A stretch of DNA of 64,000 bases. Source: Massilia aquatica. Its GTDB lineage: Bacteria; Pseudomonadota; Gammaproteobacteria; Burkholderiales; Burkholderiaceae_D. Shown one piece after another: positions 1 to 8,701 of the stretch (positions are counted from its first letter, which is position 1; each line of letters opens with the position of its first letter). The stretch covers positions 1 to 64,000 of the forward strand of contig NZ_VVIW01000008.1 of assembly GCF_011682045.1 (NCBI RefSeq), written 5' to 3'. The notes beneath the pieces were generated by a model. The model did no database searches and was not told where the DNA came from. It was given only the letters and a program-made list of their open reading frames with translations. The position numbers were made by a program, and so were the translations under genes.

Positions 1-74
1 GCCTCCTTTTGCAGTTGAACAATGAGCTGATACATCATTTCATTTCGCGGGCAAAGAAGGCCGAGGCCTTTTTT
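1..74 (-). CDS. IS3-family transposase OrfB, N-terminal fragment cut by the window edge
   Basis: Reading in the -1 frame after the slippery heptamer (minus strand, 74 to 68) gives GLGLLCPRNEMMYQLIVQLQKE and then runs off the window. Tandem ATG codons at 38 and 35 could also start OrfB separately. Only about 25 residues are visible, so the DDE catalytic core is outside the window. The assignment rests on position, frame and the slippery site rather than on domain sequence. Confidence 0.55.
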
Positions 75-334
75 AAGATAGTCACATCCTGTCTAAGCTG
101 CACATTTTCCGCCTCCAATTGCCGGATCCTCTGCTGCTCGGCAGTGAGTGGCTTGCCGATGCCCCGCTGGCCGCTCTGCTCAGCCCCGTACTGGGTCAGC
201 CAGCGGCGGATTGCGGTCTGACCGATGCTCATGCTCTCGCTGACGTTTTGGATGCTCTGTCCCTGCTCTTTGATCATTCGAACCACTTCCAGCTTCAGGC
301 TGGGATCGAATGTCTTCCGCTTTCTTGTTGCCAT
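35..334 (-). CDS. IS3-family transposase OrfA (helix-turn-helix protein)
   Basis: This 99-residue protein is the DNA-binding half of an IS3-family transposase and helps bring OrfB to the element ends. The N-terminal part (about residues 8-50) is a transposase_8 helix-turn-helix (LKLEVVRMIKEQGQSI...AIRRWLTQYG). Residues about 65-92 form a leucine-zipper-like coil (RIRQLEAENVQLRQDVTIL). The usual ending KKASAFFAREMK is present and the gene is intact, so the element was functional recently or still is. The slippery run AAAAAAG lies within its last codons, as expected for production of an OrfAB fusion by -1 frameshifting. Confidence 0.9.
   Translation of the reverse strand: MATRKRKTFDPSLKLEVVRMIKEQGQSIQNVSESMSIGQTAIRRWLTQYGAEQSGQRGIGKPLTAEQQRIRQLEAENVQLRQDVTILKKASAFFAREMK
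68..74 (-). promoter_or_regulatory. Programmed -1 ribosomal frameshift heptamer A_AAA_AAG of the IS3 element
   Basis: In the orfA frame the minus strand reads TTA AAA AAG GCC, so the heptamer is correctly phased (A_AAA_AAG). Slippage by -1 joins orfA to orfB. IS3-family elements use this signal to make the active OrfAB transposase. Confidence 0.7.
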
Positions 335-395
335 GTATTACTCCTCAGATGGTGGATTTTCCACCTATTGAGGTGTCCGAGCAAATTAGACCACA

Positions 396-831
396 GCATA
401 CCTTGCTGTCTGTGGCGCATGCCTAGACATCCCCTTCCCACTCCATGTCACGTTGTAAGGTGCGCTTCGTCTTCATGGGAAATTTCTGCGTAACTATGCA
501 TCTGAGGAAGCGGCGCAACGGGGGCGAAACCACGGTGCGAAAATTCAATATGACTGGAAGGTAGGTCGCGTTGGGCTCGTAACACAAGTAACAAGGCGGT
601 TACACGAATTTTTTTCGATTAGGCTAGCGACGCCGCACAGTTTCATTCGTTAAGCCAACACTACAATGTGGCGTTTTTCGACGCACACCTTTGCGCGCTC
701 AGCCCCGCGATCATCAGATACGCACGTGTTACTAGTGTTACGCGCGCGCCGCCGCCTACCATTCACTTCGAACTACCCGATCTACGAAGCGCCGTTTTTC
801 CATTACAAGCAACCTTGGACGAGGTGATCCC
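396..831. other. Intergenic region between the IS element and tssE
   Basis: No convincing gene is seen. Reading frames here are short and do not resemble known proteins. The stretch 540-830 is less GC-rich than the T6SS genes. It ends with the tssE ribosome site (GAGGTGATCCC before the ATG at 832). A promoter for tssE onward would have to lie here or inside the IS element, but I see no strong sigma-70 pair. If tssBC and hcp lie left of the IS element, the operon has been split here. Confidence 0.5.
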
Positions 832-1287
832 ATGAATGCTATGCCAGCCAGCCCGCCGATGCCCCTGTTCGACCGCCTGTGCGGAAAACTGCTGGCAACG
901 GATGATGAGACGCCTGATTCAGACAGCCTTCAACACTCGCTGCGGCAAGACATGGTCCGCCTCTTCAACGTCCGCAATGGCCTGACCATCGAGCAGTTCT
1001 TGAGCGACTCGCCAACCGCGCTCCACTACGGCCTGCCCGATACCCTGGGACTGTCGCCCCAATCGGAAGCGGACCTCGCGCGCTGGGAGCTGGTAGTCAC
1101 CCGCGCCATCAAACTGTACGAACCGCGCCTGTCGCAGGTACACGTGCACATCACGCAGGACGCCAGGCACCCGACGGCAGCCCGCATCGACATCGACGCG
1201 GCCGTCGCCCTCGGATGGCACGTGTGCCGCGTGTATTTTCACGTCGTCCTCAACGACGGCAGCACGCACCTGCCTGCGGCTGCGTGA
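832..1287 (+). CDS. tssE: T6SS baseplate wedge subunit TssE (gp25-like)
   Basis: TssE is the gp25-like cytoplasmic baseplate protein that helps start sheath assembly. This 151-residue protein has the family marks: a basic N-terminal region with FDRL, then SVxxYGLPD-like LHYGLPDTLGL near residues 63-73, and the YEPRLSQVHV motif near residues 95-104, the conserved gp25 core. Length is typical. The start is preceded by a GAGGTGATCCC ribosome site. It opens the T6SS operon in this window and is followed 5 bases later by tssF. In related clusters hcp or tssC usually precedes it; here an IS3 element does. Confidence 0.92.
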   Translation: MNAMPASPPMPLFDRLCGKLLATDDETPDSDSLQHSLRQDMVRLFNVRNGLTIEQFLSDSPTALHYGLPDTLGLSPQSEADLARWELVVTRAIKLYEPRLSQVHVHITQDARHPTAARIDIDAAVALGWHVCRVYFHVVLNDGSTHLPAAA

Positions 1288-1292
1288 GGACC

Positions 1293-3047
1293 ATGACCAT
1301 GAACACCCAGGATGAGCTGCTCGAATACTACCGCCGCGAATTGAGCTACCTGCGCACGCAGTCGGCCGATTTCGCCGCGCGCTATCCCAAGGTCGCCAGG
1401 CACCTGGTGCTCACCGGCGCCGAGTCAGCCGACCCGCACACCGAGCACATGATCGAATCGGTCGCCTTCGTCGCCGCGCGCCTGCACCGGGACCTCGATC
1501 GCGATCTTCCCGCCGCAGCCGTCGCCTTGCTCGACAATCTGTGTCCGCATCTGACCCAGCCGGTGCCCGCCATGACGGTCGTGCAAATGGCGCTCGATCC
1601 TGCCGAAGGCAAGGTCACTGCCGGCATGCCGGTGCGGCGCGCGAGCATGCTGTCGGCCAGTGCCGCAACGGGCGAGCAGTGCCGCTTCCAGGTGGCGTGG
1701 GAGACGACCTTGTGGCCGCTGCGCGTGGCCAGTATCGCGCAGGACGGCCCGCGCACGCTGCGCCTGGACATCCAGGCCGACGCCGGCACGGATGTCGCCG
1801 ACCTGGAACTGGACAGTCTGTGCCTGCACCTGGCGGGGGACATGATGACCACCATGCCCCTGCACGAAATGCTGCTCGGCTCCCTGGAAAGCGTGGAGCT
1901 GGCGGGCAGCAGCGGCGTGCACCGCCCGGCGCCATGCCAGTTGACGGAAGTCGGTTTCGCCGAACACGAGGCCATTTTGTGCAAGCCGGGCCATGCCCAT
2001 CCCGCCTACGGCCTGTTGCAGGAGTATTTCGCCTTCCCGCGCAAGTTCCAGTTCTTCAAACTGACCGGCTTGCGCGGGCGCCTGGGCAGCGGTGCCGGCT
2101 TTTCGCTGCGCCTGGTGTTCACCCACAGTGCGCCCGTGCTGTCGCTGCTAACGCACGACAATGTGCTGCTCAACTGCGTGCCGGCGGTGAACCTGTTCCC
2201 GGTCACCAGCGAGCCGATCGCCTTCAACCGCCGCCATTATGAATACCTGATCGTGCCGGATCGCCGCCGCGACGCCGTCATGGAGGTGCACTCGATCGTC
2301 TCGGTGACCGCGTCCGATCCGCACGGTGAGCGTAGCGTGCAGCTTCCCAATGCCTTCGCCGAGGCTGATACGCAAGGCGAGGGCCTGCCATTGAGCTGGA
2401 CCATGCGGCGCGAAAGCAGCCTGCGCAAGGGTATTCACGGCACCGACGCCTATCTCAGCTTCATCGACAGCGCCAACGTGCGCAGCGCCTTGCCCGAGCA
2501 GGTCATGTACGCGGAACTGCTGTGCACCAACCGCCAGCTGGCCGACCAGATCGGACCGGGCACCCGCTTCTACGGCGACGGCATCGCCGCTTCCACTGTC
2601 ATTCGCGCCCTGTACCAGCCAAGCGCCCAGCGTGCCCCGGTTGCCTCCACCAGAGCCTTGTGGTCACTGGTGTCCTTGATGCGACTGAATCACCACTCGC
2701 TGGTCCATGGCACCGCACCGACCTTGCAACGAATGCTGATGCTGTTTGCCGGCGGCAGCGCGCGCGACCAGGTGCAAATCTGCGGCATCAAGCGCCTGCA
2801 CACGACCGGCACCATGGCGCGCATCGGCAGCGACACCTGGCGCGGACACTGCCGCGGCACCGACATTGAACTCGAATTCGATGCCGATGCCTTTGCCGGA
2901 ACGTCGCCGCTGGTGCTGGCCGCGGTGCTGGCACGCTTTTTCGCGCTCTACACAAGCGCCAACTCGTTCGTGCGCCTCTCTGTTGTGCGGCGTGGCGAAC
3001 CCTGGAAACAATGGCCAGCCATGGTGGGACGACAATGCCTGATCTGA
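1293..3047 (+). CDS. tssF: T6SS baseplate subunit TssF
   Basis: TssF (VasA/ImpG family) forms the (TssF)2-TssG wedge of the baseplate. The 584-residue protein begins MTMNTQDELLEYYRRELSYL, the classic TssF start (YYxxELxxLR), followed by FAARYPKVARHL. The frame stays open further upstream, but the ATG at 1293 is chosen because the conserved N terminus begins there; a second ATG at 1299 is possible. It lies 5 bases after tssE and its end overlaps the start of tssG by 13 bases, which suggests translational coupling. Length fits the family (about 590-620 residues). Confidence 0.93.
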   Translation: MTMNTQDELLEYYRRELSYLRTQSADFAARYPKVARHLVLTGAESADPHTEHMIESVAFVAARLHRDLDRDLPAAAVALLDNLCPHLTQPVPAMTVVQMALDPAEGKVTAGMPVRRASMLSASAATGEQCRFQVAWETTLWPLRVASIAQDGPRTLRLDIQADAGTDVADLELDSLCLHLAGDMMTTMPLHEMLLGSLESVELAGSSGVHRPAPCQLTEVGFAEHEAILCKPGHAHPAYGLLQEYFAFPRKFQFFKLTGLRGRLGSGAGFSLRLVFTHSAPVLSLLTHDNVLLNCVPAVNLFPVTSEPIAFNRRHYEYLIVPDRRRDAVMEVHSIVSVTASDPHGERSVQLPNAFAEADTQGEGLPLSWTMRRESSLRKGIHGTDAYLSFIDSANVRSALPEQVMYAELLCTNRQLADQIGPGTRFYGDGIAASTVIRALYQPSAQRAPVASTRALWSLVSLMRLNHHSLVHGTAPTLQRMLMLFAGGSARDQVQICGIKRLHTTGTMARIGSDTWRGHCRGTDIELEFDADAFAGTSPLVLAAVLARFFALYTSANSFVRLSVVRRGEPWKQWPAMVGRQCLI

Positions 3048-4054
3048 TCGCACAGCTGCGCCGCGCGCCGCACGACTTCAACCTGTTCCAGGCCATCAGC
3101 CTGCTCGAACGGAGCGAACCATCGCGTGCGCCGGTCGGCACCGCCCATGGTATCGATGAAGCCGTGCGCCTGGCCGGGCAGACCGACTTTGCCTTCCCGG
3201 CGAGCGACATTGCCAGCCTGGGCGAGAGCGCCCGGCCCGGACCACCCCTGATGCTGCGCACCGCCGCGCTGACCCTGGCGGGCGGCCATGGTCCGATCGC
3301 CGCGCCGTTCGCGGAAATGCTGCTGGAGCAGCGCCGCCAGCGCGATCACGCGGGTCTCGATTTTCTCGACATCTTTAATCAACGCCTGATCGGCTTCTGG
3401 TACCGCGCCCGCTGCAAGCAGCATTTGTCGCTGCGCCCGCTGGCGCAGAACAGCACTTCGCTGGTGCGGGCACTCGATGCCCTGTCGGAGTCAGGCCGTG
3501 CACAAGGGACTCCCGGTCCGGCCGGTGAACAAGCCTGGCTGCGCCACGCAGGCCTGCAAAGCGCCGCGCCGCGCTCCATGGCGACCTTGCTCGCACTGCT
3601 GCGCGAGCGCATCGGCATCGCCTTTGCCGGGGAGCAGATGGTCGGCCGCTGGCATGCGCTTGTGCCGCCCGAGCATGCCCGCCTCGGCCAACAACGGCTC
3701 GGCATGGGCGCCAGTCTCGGTGCGCGCGCCTGGGACCAGGCGGCGGCGATGGCGCTCACCACACCGCCGCTGGCGAGCGCGCAGTTTGCCGCGCTGCTGC
3801 CGTCAGGCGAGCTGTATGGCCTGCTTGGCAAACTGGTGGCGCGCCACCTGCAGCAGGACATCAGCGTGAGCCTGCAACCGGCGCTGGCCGCCCAGCCGGC
3901 CACGCGCCTTGGCCGCGCGCAGGCGCTGGCGCCGCGCCTGGGCCAAAGCGCCTGGCTGTGCAGCGCCGCCAGCAGCGCGCGCGCGTATCAGCAACCGCGC
4001 TTCGACCTGCGCGCCCAATGCACACCGACTGGAGCCGACAGCCATGCAAGTTGA
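3035..4054 (+). CDS. tssG: T6SS baseplate subunit TssG
   Basis: TssG (VasB/ImpH family) joins the two TssF copies and TssK in the T6SS baseplate. The protein has 339 residues, near the usual length. The start at 3035 gives MPDLIAQLRRAPHDFNLFQAISLLER, the typical family N terminus (a helix with F-x-L-x-Q-AxxLLER). A central stretch (FLDIFNQRLIGFWYRAR, near residues 110-126) is the conserved FxDxFxHRLLxLxYRAW-like motif. It overlaps tssF by 13 bases and tssH by 11 bases. Confidence 0.92.
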   Translation: MPDLIAQLRRAPHDFNLFQAISLLERSEPSRAPVGTAHGIDEAVRLAGQTDFAFPASDIASLGESARPGPPLMLRTAALTLAGGHGPIAAPFAEMLLEQRRQRDHAGLDFLDIFNQRLIGFWYRARCKQHLSLRPLAQNSTSLVRALDALSESGRAQGTPGPAGEQAWLRHAGLQSAAPRSMATLLALLRERIGIAFAGEQMVGRWHALVPPEHARLGQQRLGMGASLGARAWDQAAAMALTTPPLASAQFAALLPSGELYGLLGKLVARHLQQDISVSLQPALAAQPATRLGRAQALAPRLGQSAWLCSAASSARAYQQPRFDLRAQCTPTGADSHAS

Positions 4055-6668
4055 TATCCGCACGCTCATGGCCAAGCTGAACCCCGAATGCAAGCGCGCG
4101 ATGGGCCGCGCCGCCGAACTGTGCGTGCAGCAGACCCATTTCAACGTCGAACTGGAGCACCTTCTGTTGGCCCTTATCGATGCGGGCGCGCCGGACCTGA
4201 CGCTGGTGCTCGCGCACTTCGGCGTCGACATGGAGGCGGTGCGCACCCAAACCCAGGCCAGCCTTGACGGCTTCAAGCGCGGTAACAGCCGCACCCCAGC
4301 CATGTCGCCCAATTTCACTGCGCTGTTCCAGGAAGCCTGGCTGGTCGGCTCCATGCAGCTGGGCGTGCAGCAGATCCGTTCCGGCACCGTGCTGCTCGCC
4401 CTGCTGGAGCTTGACAGCCTGCGCGGCGCCTTGATCGAAACCGCCCCGGCCCTGCTCAAGCTTGGGCGCGACCGCCTGAAAGCCGACCTGGCGCAACTGC
4501 TGGCCGCATCACCCGAAGACGCCGGCCCCGCATCGGGCCCGCCCGCGGCGCCAGCCGGCGCATCGCCGGCGCTGGACCAGTACACCGTTGACATGACCGC
4601 GCTGGCACGCGCCGGACGCATCGATCCGGTGCGCGGGCGCAATGCCGAAATCCGCCAGATCATCGACATCCTGCTGCGCCGCCGCCAGAACAATCCCATC
4701 CTCACCGGCGAGGCCGGGGTCGGCAAGACCGCCGTGGTCGAGGGCTTCGCCTTGCGCGTGGCGGAGGGCAGCGTGCCGCCGGCGCTGGCCGATGTGCGGG
4801 TCTGCTCGCTCGACCTGGCGCTGTTGCAGGCCGGGGCCGGCGTGCGCGGGGAGTTCGAACATCGCCTCAAATCCGTTATCGCCGAGGTGCACGCGTCGGC
4901 CGCGCCGGTCATCCTGTTTATCGATGAAGCGCATCAGCTGATCGGCGCCGGCGGCGCCGAAGGGCAGGGCGATGCCGCCAACCTGCTCAAGCCGGCCCTG
5001 GCACGCGGCGAATTGCGGACCATCGCCGCCACCACCTGGGCGGAATACAAAAAGCATGTGGAACGTGATCCGGCACTGGCGCGCCGTTTCCAGGTGGTGA
5101 AGGTGGACGAGCCGACGCCGGAAGCGGCCATCGGCATGTTGCGCGGCATGGTGAACGTCCTGACCCGCCATCATCAGGTGGAAATCCTCGACGAAGCCGT
5201 GCGCGACGCGGTGCGCCTGTCGCATCGCTACATCACCGGGCGCCAGCTGCCCGACAAGGCGATCAGCGTGCTCGATACCGCCTGCGCGCGCGTCGCGCTG
5301 GCGCTGGCGGGCACGCCGCCGCAGCTCGAGTCGGTCGAGCACGACATCATGCTGGCGGCGGAAGAGTTGCGCATCCTGCGCCAGCAAATGGCGCGCGGCG
5401 AGGGCGGGTGTGCCCCGGCCGACCAGGCCGATGCCGCGCTGGGCCGGCTGCACGCACGCCGCGCACAGCTGCGCGACAAGCTCGCCGATGAACGGCGCGC
5501 GGTCGACGAGATCCTGGCCCTGCGCCGCCGCATCGCCGGGCGCAGCGGCGCCGCCGACGACCGGCAAGCCGACGCGGCCCAGCTGCAACGCCTGCAAAAG
5601 GGCCTGGAAACGATCCAGGACGGCGAAGCGCTGGTGCCGGTGTGCGTGGATTCGGCCACGGTTGCGCAGGTGATTTCGGGCTGGACCGGTATCCCGGTCG
5701 GCAAAATGCTGGCCGATGACATCCACACCGTGTTGCAGCTGCACGAGCGTCTGTGCGAGCGCGTGGTCGGGCAGGACCAGGCGCTCGACGCCATCGCCAG
5801 CCGCGTGCGCACCTTCCGCGCGGCGCTGGACGATCCGGGCAAGCCGGTGGGCGTATTCATGCTGGTCGGCCCCAGCGGCGTCGGCAAGACCGAAACCGCG
5901 TGCGCGCTGGCCGACATGCTCTACGGTGGCGAGCGCAATCTGATCACCATCAACATGTCCGAGTTCCAGGAGCCGCATGCCATCTCCAGCCTGAAAGGCG
6001 CGCCGCCGGGCTACGTCGGCTATGGTAAAGGCGGCGTGTTGACCGAGGCCGTGCGGCGCCGGCCCTACAGCGTGGTGCTGCTCGACGAGATGGAAAAAGC
6101 CCACCCGGACGTGCTTGAACTGTTCTTCCAGGTGTTCGACAAGGGCACCATGGATGATGGCGAGGGCGTGTCGATCGATTTCAAGAACACGCTGATCCTG
6201 CTGACATCGAACACGGCGCAGAACGTCATCGCCGACGCTTGCCGGGTAGCGCGGCCCGACGCGCCATCCCTGGTTGAGCGGCTGCGTCCGGCGCTGCTGC
6301 GCCAGTTCAGCCCTGCATTCCTGGGGCGCGTGGTGCTGGTGCCGTACTACCCGCTGGGCGACGCCGACATCGGCGTCATCGTCGACATGAAGCTCGCCAG
6401 GCTGGCCGAACGCTTCAGCGCCAATTACCAGGCGCGCTTGAGCTGGGACGACAGCGTCAGCGCCGCCATTGCCGCGCGTTGCACCGAGGTCGATAGCGGC
6501 GCGCGCAATATCGACTTCATCCTGACCCAGACCGTACTGCCCCAATTGGCGTCGCAGGTCCTGGAGCGCATGGCCACCGCGTCGGCCTTCAGCGCGGTCC
6601 ACATGCACGTCGATGGCGGCCAGTTCGCGTACCGCTTTCGCGACAGCCTGGCGCGGGGTGCGGCATGA
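4044..6668 (+). CDS. tssH: T6SS sheath-disassembly ATPase TssH (ClpV)
   Basis: ClpV is the Hsp100/ClpB-like hexameric unfoldase that dismantles contracted TssBC sheaths for reuse. This 874-residue protein has a Clp N domain (residues about 10-150), a first AAA+ domain with Walker A GEAGVGKT near residue 222 and Walker B ILFIDEAH near residue 290, a shortened coiled middle region, and a second AAA+ domain with Walker A VGPSGVGKTE near residue 609 and Walker B VVLLDEMEKAHP. The start at 4044 (MQVDIRTLMAKLN) is the typical ClpV N terminus and overlaps tssG. Its TssC substrate is not encoded in this window. Confidence 0.95.
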   Translation: MQVDIRTLMAKLNPECKRAMGRAAELCVQQTHFNVELEHLLLALIDAGAPDLTLVLAHFGVDMEAVRTQTQASLDGFKRGNSRTPAMSPNFTALFQEAWLVGSMQLGVQQIRSGTVLLALLELDSLRGALIETAPALLKLGRDRLKADLAQLLAASPEDAGPASGPPAAPAGASPALDQYTVDMTALARAGRIDPVRGRNAEIRQIIDILLRRRQNNPILTGEAGVGKTAVVEGFALRVAEGSVPPALADVRVCSLDLALLQAGAGVRGEFEHRLKSVIAEVHASAAPVILFIDEAHQLIGAGGAEGQGDAANLLKPALARGELRTIAATTWAEYKKHVERDPALARRFQVVKVDEPTPEAAIGMLRGMVNVLTRHHQVEILDEAVRDAVRLSHRYITGRQLPDKAISVLDTACARVALALAGTPPQLESVEHDIMLAAEELRILRQQMARGEGGCAPADQADAALGRLHARRAQLRDKLADERRAVDEILALRRRIAGRSGAADDRQADAAQLQRLQKGLETIQDGEALVPVCVDSATVAQVISGWTGIPVGKMLADDIHTVLQLHERLCERVVGQDQALDAIASRVRTFRAALDDPGKPVGVFMLVGPSGVGKTETACALADMLYGGERNLITINMSEFQEPHAISSLKGAPPGYVGYGKGGVLTEAVRRRPYSVVLLDEMEKAHPDVLELFFQVFDKGTMDDGEGVSIDFKNTLILLTSNTAQNVIADACRVARPDAPSLVERLRPALLRQFSPAFLGRVVLVPYYPLGDADIGVIVDMKLARLAERFSANYQARLSWDDSVSAAIAARCTEVDSGARNIDFILTQTVLPQLASQVLERMATASAFSAVHMHVDGGQFAYRFRDSLARGAA

Positions 6669-8701
6669 AAACCAGTTTCACCCAGGCGAGGGCCCTGCTG
6701 CAACTGAGTTCCCCGCTGGGACCGGACGAGCTGCTGCTCGACAGCATGGAAGGCAGCGAAGGCTTGTCCGAGCTGTTCCAGTTCGATCTGCACATGCGCT
6801 CGGGCAGTACCTCGCTCAGTGCGGAGTCGGTGGTCGGCAAGTACATGACCGTGACGCTCAAAGTCCCCGGCGCCGCGACGCGCCACTTCAGCGGCATGGT
6901 GGCGCGCTTCATCCAGACCGGGCAGGACCGGGACTTTGCCGTCTACCAGGCGCAGCTCGTGCCCGCTTTATGGTTGCTGACCCTGTCGCGCGACCGCAAG
7001 GTGTTCTCCAACATGAGTGTCGACGCCATCGTGGGCGATGTGCTGACCCTGTTCGGCCTCTCGTTCGACTCGAAGTTAAGCGGCGTTTATCCCAAGCGTG
7101 ACTATTGCGTGCAGTATGACGAATCCGCGTTCGACTTCATCTCGCGGCTGATGGAGCAGGCCGGCATTTGCTACTTCTTTACTTTCAGTAGCAGCGGTCA
7201 CCGCATGGTCCTTGCCGATGCGCCGGCGCAGTTCGCCGAGTGCGAAGGCGGGTCGGCGATCCGCTTCTGGCCCGCCACCGGGATGAGCAAGCCGGTCGAC
7301 GCGGTAACGCGCTTCGCCCATGAACAGAGCATCGCGCTCCAGAAAGCAACCGTGAGCGACTACGAGTTCCGCACGCCGGACACCTCGCTGGAAGGCAGTT
7401 TTTCGGCAGCGGCGGGCAAGGGCGCGACCTATGAATTCGCCAGCGGCCAGCCGAGCGTCGATGCCGCCAGGGCGCTGGCCCGGCTGCGGGTGGAAGCGGG
7501 GCAGGCGGGCGCGCGCCTGCTGCACGGCGACAGCCATTGTCATGCCTTCAGCGCAGGCGCCAGATTCACGCTGTCGGGCCATTTCGTGCCAACGCTGAAC
7601 GCAGCCTACGTGCTGCGCCGCGTGCGCCACACTGCGCGCGCCGACAGCTATGCGAATACCTTCGAGGCGTTTCCGGCGGCGCTGCCGTTTCGGCCCGCGA
7701 TGCGCACCGCGCGGCCGCATGCGGCAGGCTGCGAAACAGCGCTGGTGGTCGGGCCTGCGGGCGAGGAAATCTGGACCGACCAATACGGCCGCGTCAAGGT
7801 GCGTTTTGCGTGGGACCGGGGCCCGACGAACCATGAGCGGGCGCCGTGGGTGCGGGTAGCCCAGGCCTCGGCCGGCAAGGGCTTCGGCGCCTTGTTCCTG
7901 CCGCGAATCGGGCACGAGGTGGTGATCAGCTACCTGAACGGCGACCCGGACCGGCCGCTGATCACCGGCAGCGTCTACAACGGCAACAACGTCACGCCGG
8001 CCGAGCTGCCTGCCAACCAGACCCAGTCGATCCTGCGCACGCGCTCGATCAAGCAGGGTAGCGCCGGCAATGAGCTGCGCTTCGAAGACAAGAAGGACGC
8101 CGAGCAGCTGTACCTGCACGCGCAGAAGGACATGCTGGTCGAGATCGAAGACGCGCTCACCACCACGGTCAGGAAGGGCGCCGAGATGCATACCCTGGAA
8201 GAGGGCGACCGCACGCTCGAGCTCAAGAAGGGCAACGAGATCCATAAAGTGGCCGGCACGCGCGCGCTGACCGCGACGGGCGACGAAACCCATGCCAACG
8301 AGGCCAAATTTACGCACACCGTCAAGGGCGACTACGCGCTGACCGTCGACGGCAGCCTGACCATCACGGTCAAGGGAGCGATCAAGGTGGTCACGGAGGA
8401 TGCGCTGTCGCTGGAGGCGGCCAAAACGCTGCTGGCCAAGGCGGGCGAGGCGCTGACCAACGAAGCCGGTAAAGAGCTGACCAACAAGGCGGGGACCGAG
8501 TTGACCAGCAAGGCAGGCACCGCGCTCACTTGCGATGCCGGCACCGACCTGACCAGCAAGGCCGGCAAGGCGCTGCTGCAAAGCGCCGGCATGAAAATCG
8601 AGAGCAAGGCACCCATCATCAATAGCAAGGCCGATGCCACGCAGACGGTGGAAGCCGGCGCCAGCCTGACGCTCAAGGGCGCCATGACCAAGGTGAACTA
8701 G
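6665..8701 (+). CDS. tssI: T6SS spike protein TssI (VgrG)
   Basis: VgrG forms the trimeric spike at the tip of the Hcp tube. The 678-residue protein has a gp27-like base (residues about 10-370), an OB-fold gp5-like domain near residues 390-445 (WVRVAQASAG...FLPRIGHEVVISYLNGDPDRPLI), and then a long gp5-C/DUF2345-like beta needle. The needle tail contains five near-perfect 8-residue repeats of the form LTxKAGxx (coded at 8453-8572). It overlaps clpV by 4 bases (ATGA). No separate toxin domain is evident at the C terminus, so cargo is probably loaded through the following MORN and PAAR-like proteins. Confidence 0.95.
   Translation: MKTSFTQARALLQLSSPLGPDELLLDSMEGSEGLSELFQFDLHMRSGSTSLSAESVVGKYMTVTLKVPGAATRHFSGMVARFIQTGQDRDFAVYQAQLVPALWLLTLSRDRKVFSNMSVDAIVGDVLTLFGLSFDSKLSGVYPKRDYCVQYDESAFDFISRLMEQAGICYFFTFSSSGHRMVLADAPAQFAECEGGSAIRFWPATGMSKPVDAVTRFAHEQSIALQKATVSDYEFRTPDTSLEGSFSAAAGKGATYEFASGQPSVDAARALARLRVEAGQAGARLLHGDSHCHAFSAGARFTLSGHFVPTLNAAYVLRRVRHTARADSYANTFEAFPAALPFRPAMRTARPHAAGCETALVVGPAGEEIWTDQYGRVKVRFAWDRGPTNHERAPWVRVAQASAGKGFGALFLPRIGHEVVISYLNGDPDRPLITGSVYNGNNVTPAELPANQTQSILRTRSIKQGSAGNELRFEDKKDAEQLYLHAQKDMLVEIEDALTTTVRKGAEMHTLEEGDRTLELKKGNEIHKVAGTRALTATGDETHANEAKFTHTVKGDYALTVDGSLTITVKGAIKVVTEDALSLEAAKTLLAKAGEALTNEAGKELTNKAGTELTSKAGTALTCDAGTDLTSKAGKALLQSAGMKIESKAPIINSKADATQTVEAGASLTLKGAMTKVN
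8453..8572 (+). repeat. Five 24-bp tandem repeats in the VgrG needle region
   Basis: Each unit encodes an octapeptide of the pattern L-T-(N/S/C)-(E/K/D)-A-G-(K/T)-(E/A/D). Alternating small and polar residues with octad spacing are what a trimeric beta-helix needle uses. The units differ at several bases, so they are diverged in-frame duplications rather than a fresh expansion. Confidence 0.8.

Larger units (their letters stand above)
1..395 (-). mobile_element. IS3-family insertion sequence, partial (5' end present, rest off the window)
   Basis: The element is read leftward. It carries a complete orfA, an A_AAA_AAG slippery site and the first codons of orfB, which leaves the window at base 1. 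Upstream of orfA the non-coding lead continues to about 390-396, where the minus strand reads TGTGGTCTAATTTGCTCGG, a plausible TG-ended terminal inverted repeat. The exact tip and any target-site duplication cannot be fixed because the other end is not in view. The element lies directly upstream of the T6SS genes. Confidence 0.75.

Noticed and set aside
119-493. Plus-strand frame over the IS element
   Set aside because: Runs antisense to orfA and across the element end; not a gene.
4509-6608. Antisense open frame of 699 codons opposite clpV
   Set aside because: It is a shadow of a GC-rich gene: no known domain, His/Arg/Gln-rich composition, and clpV on the other strand has clear AAA+ motifs.
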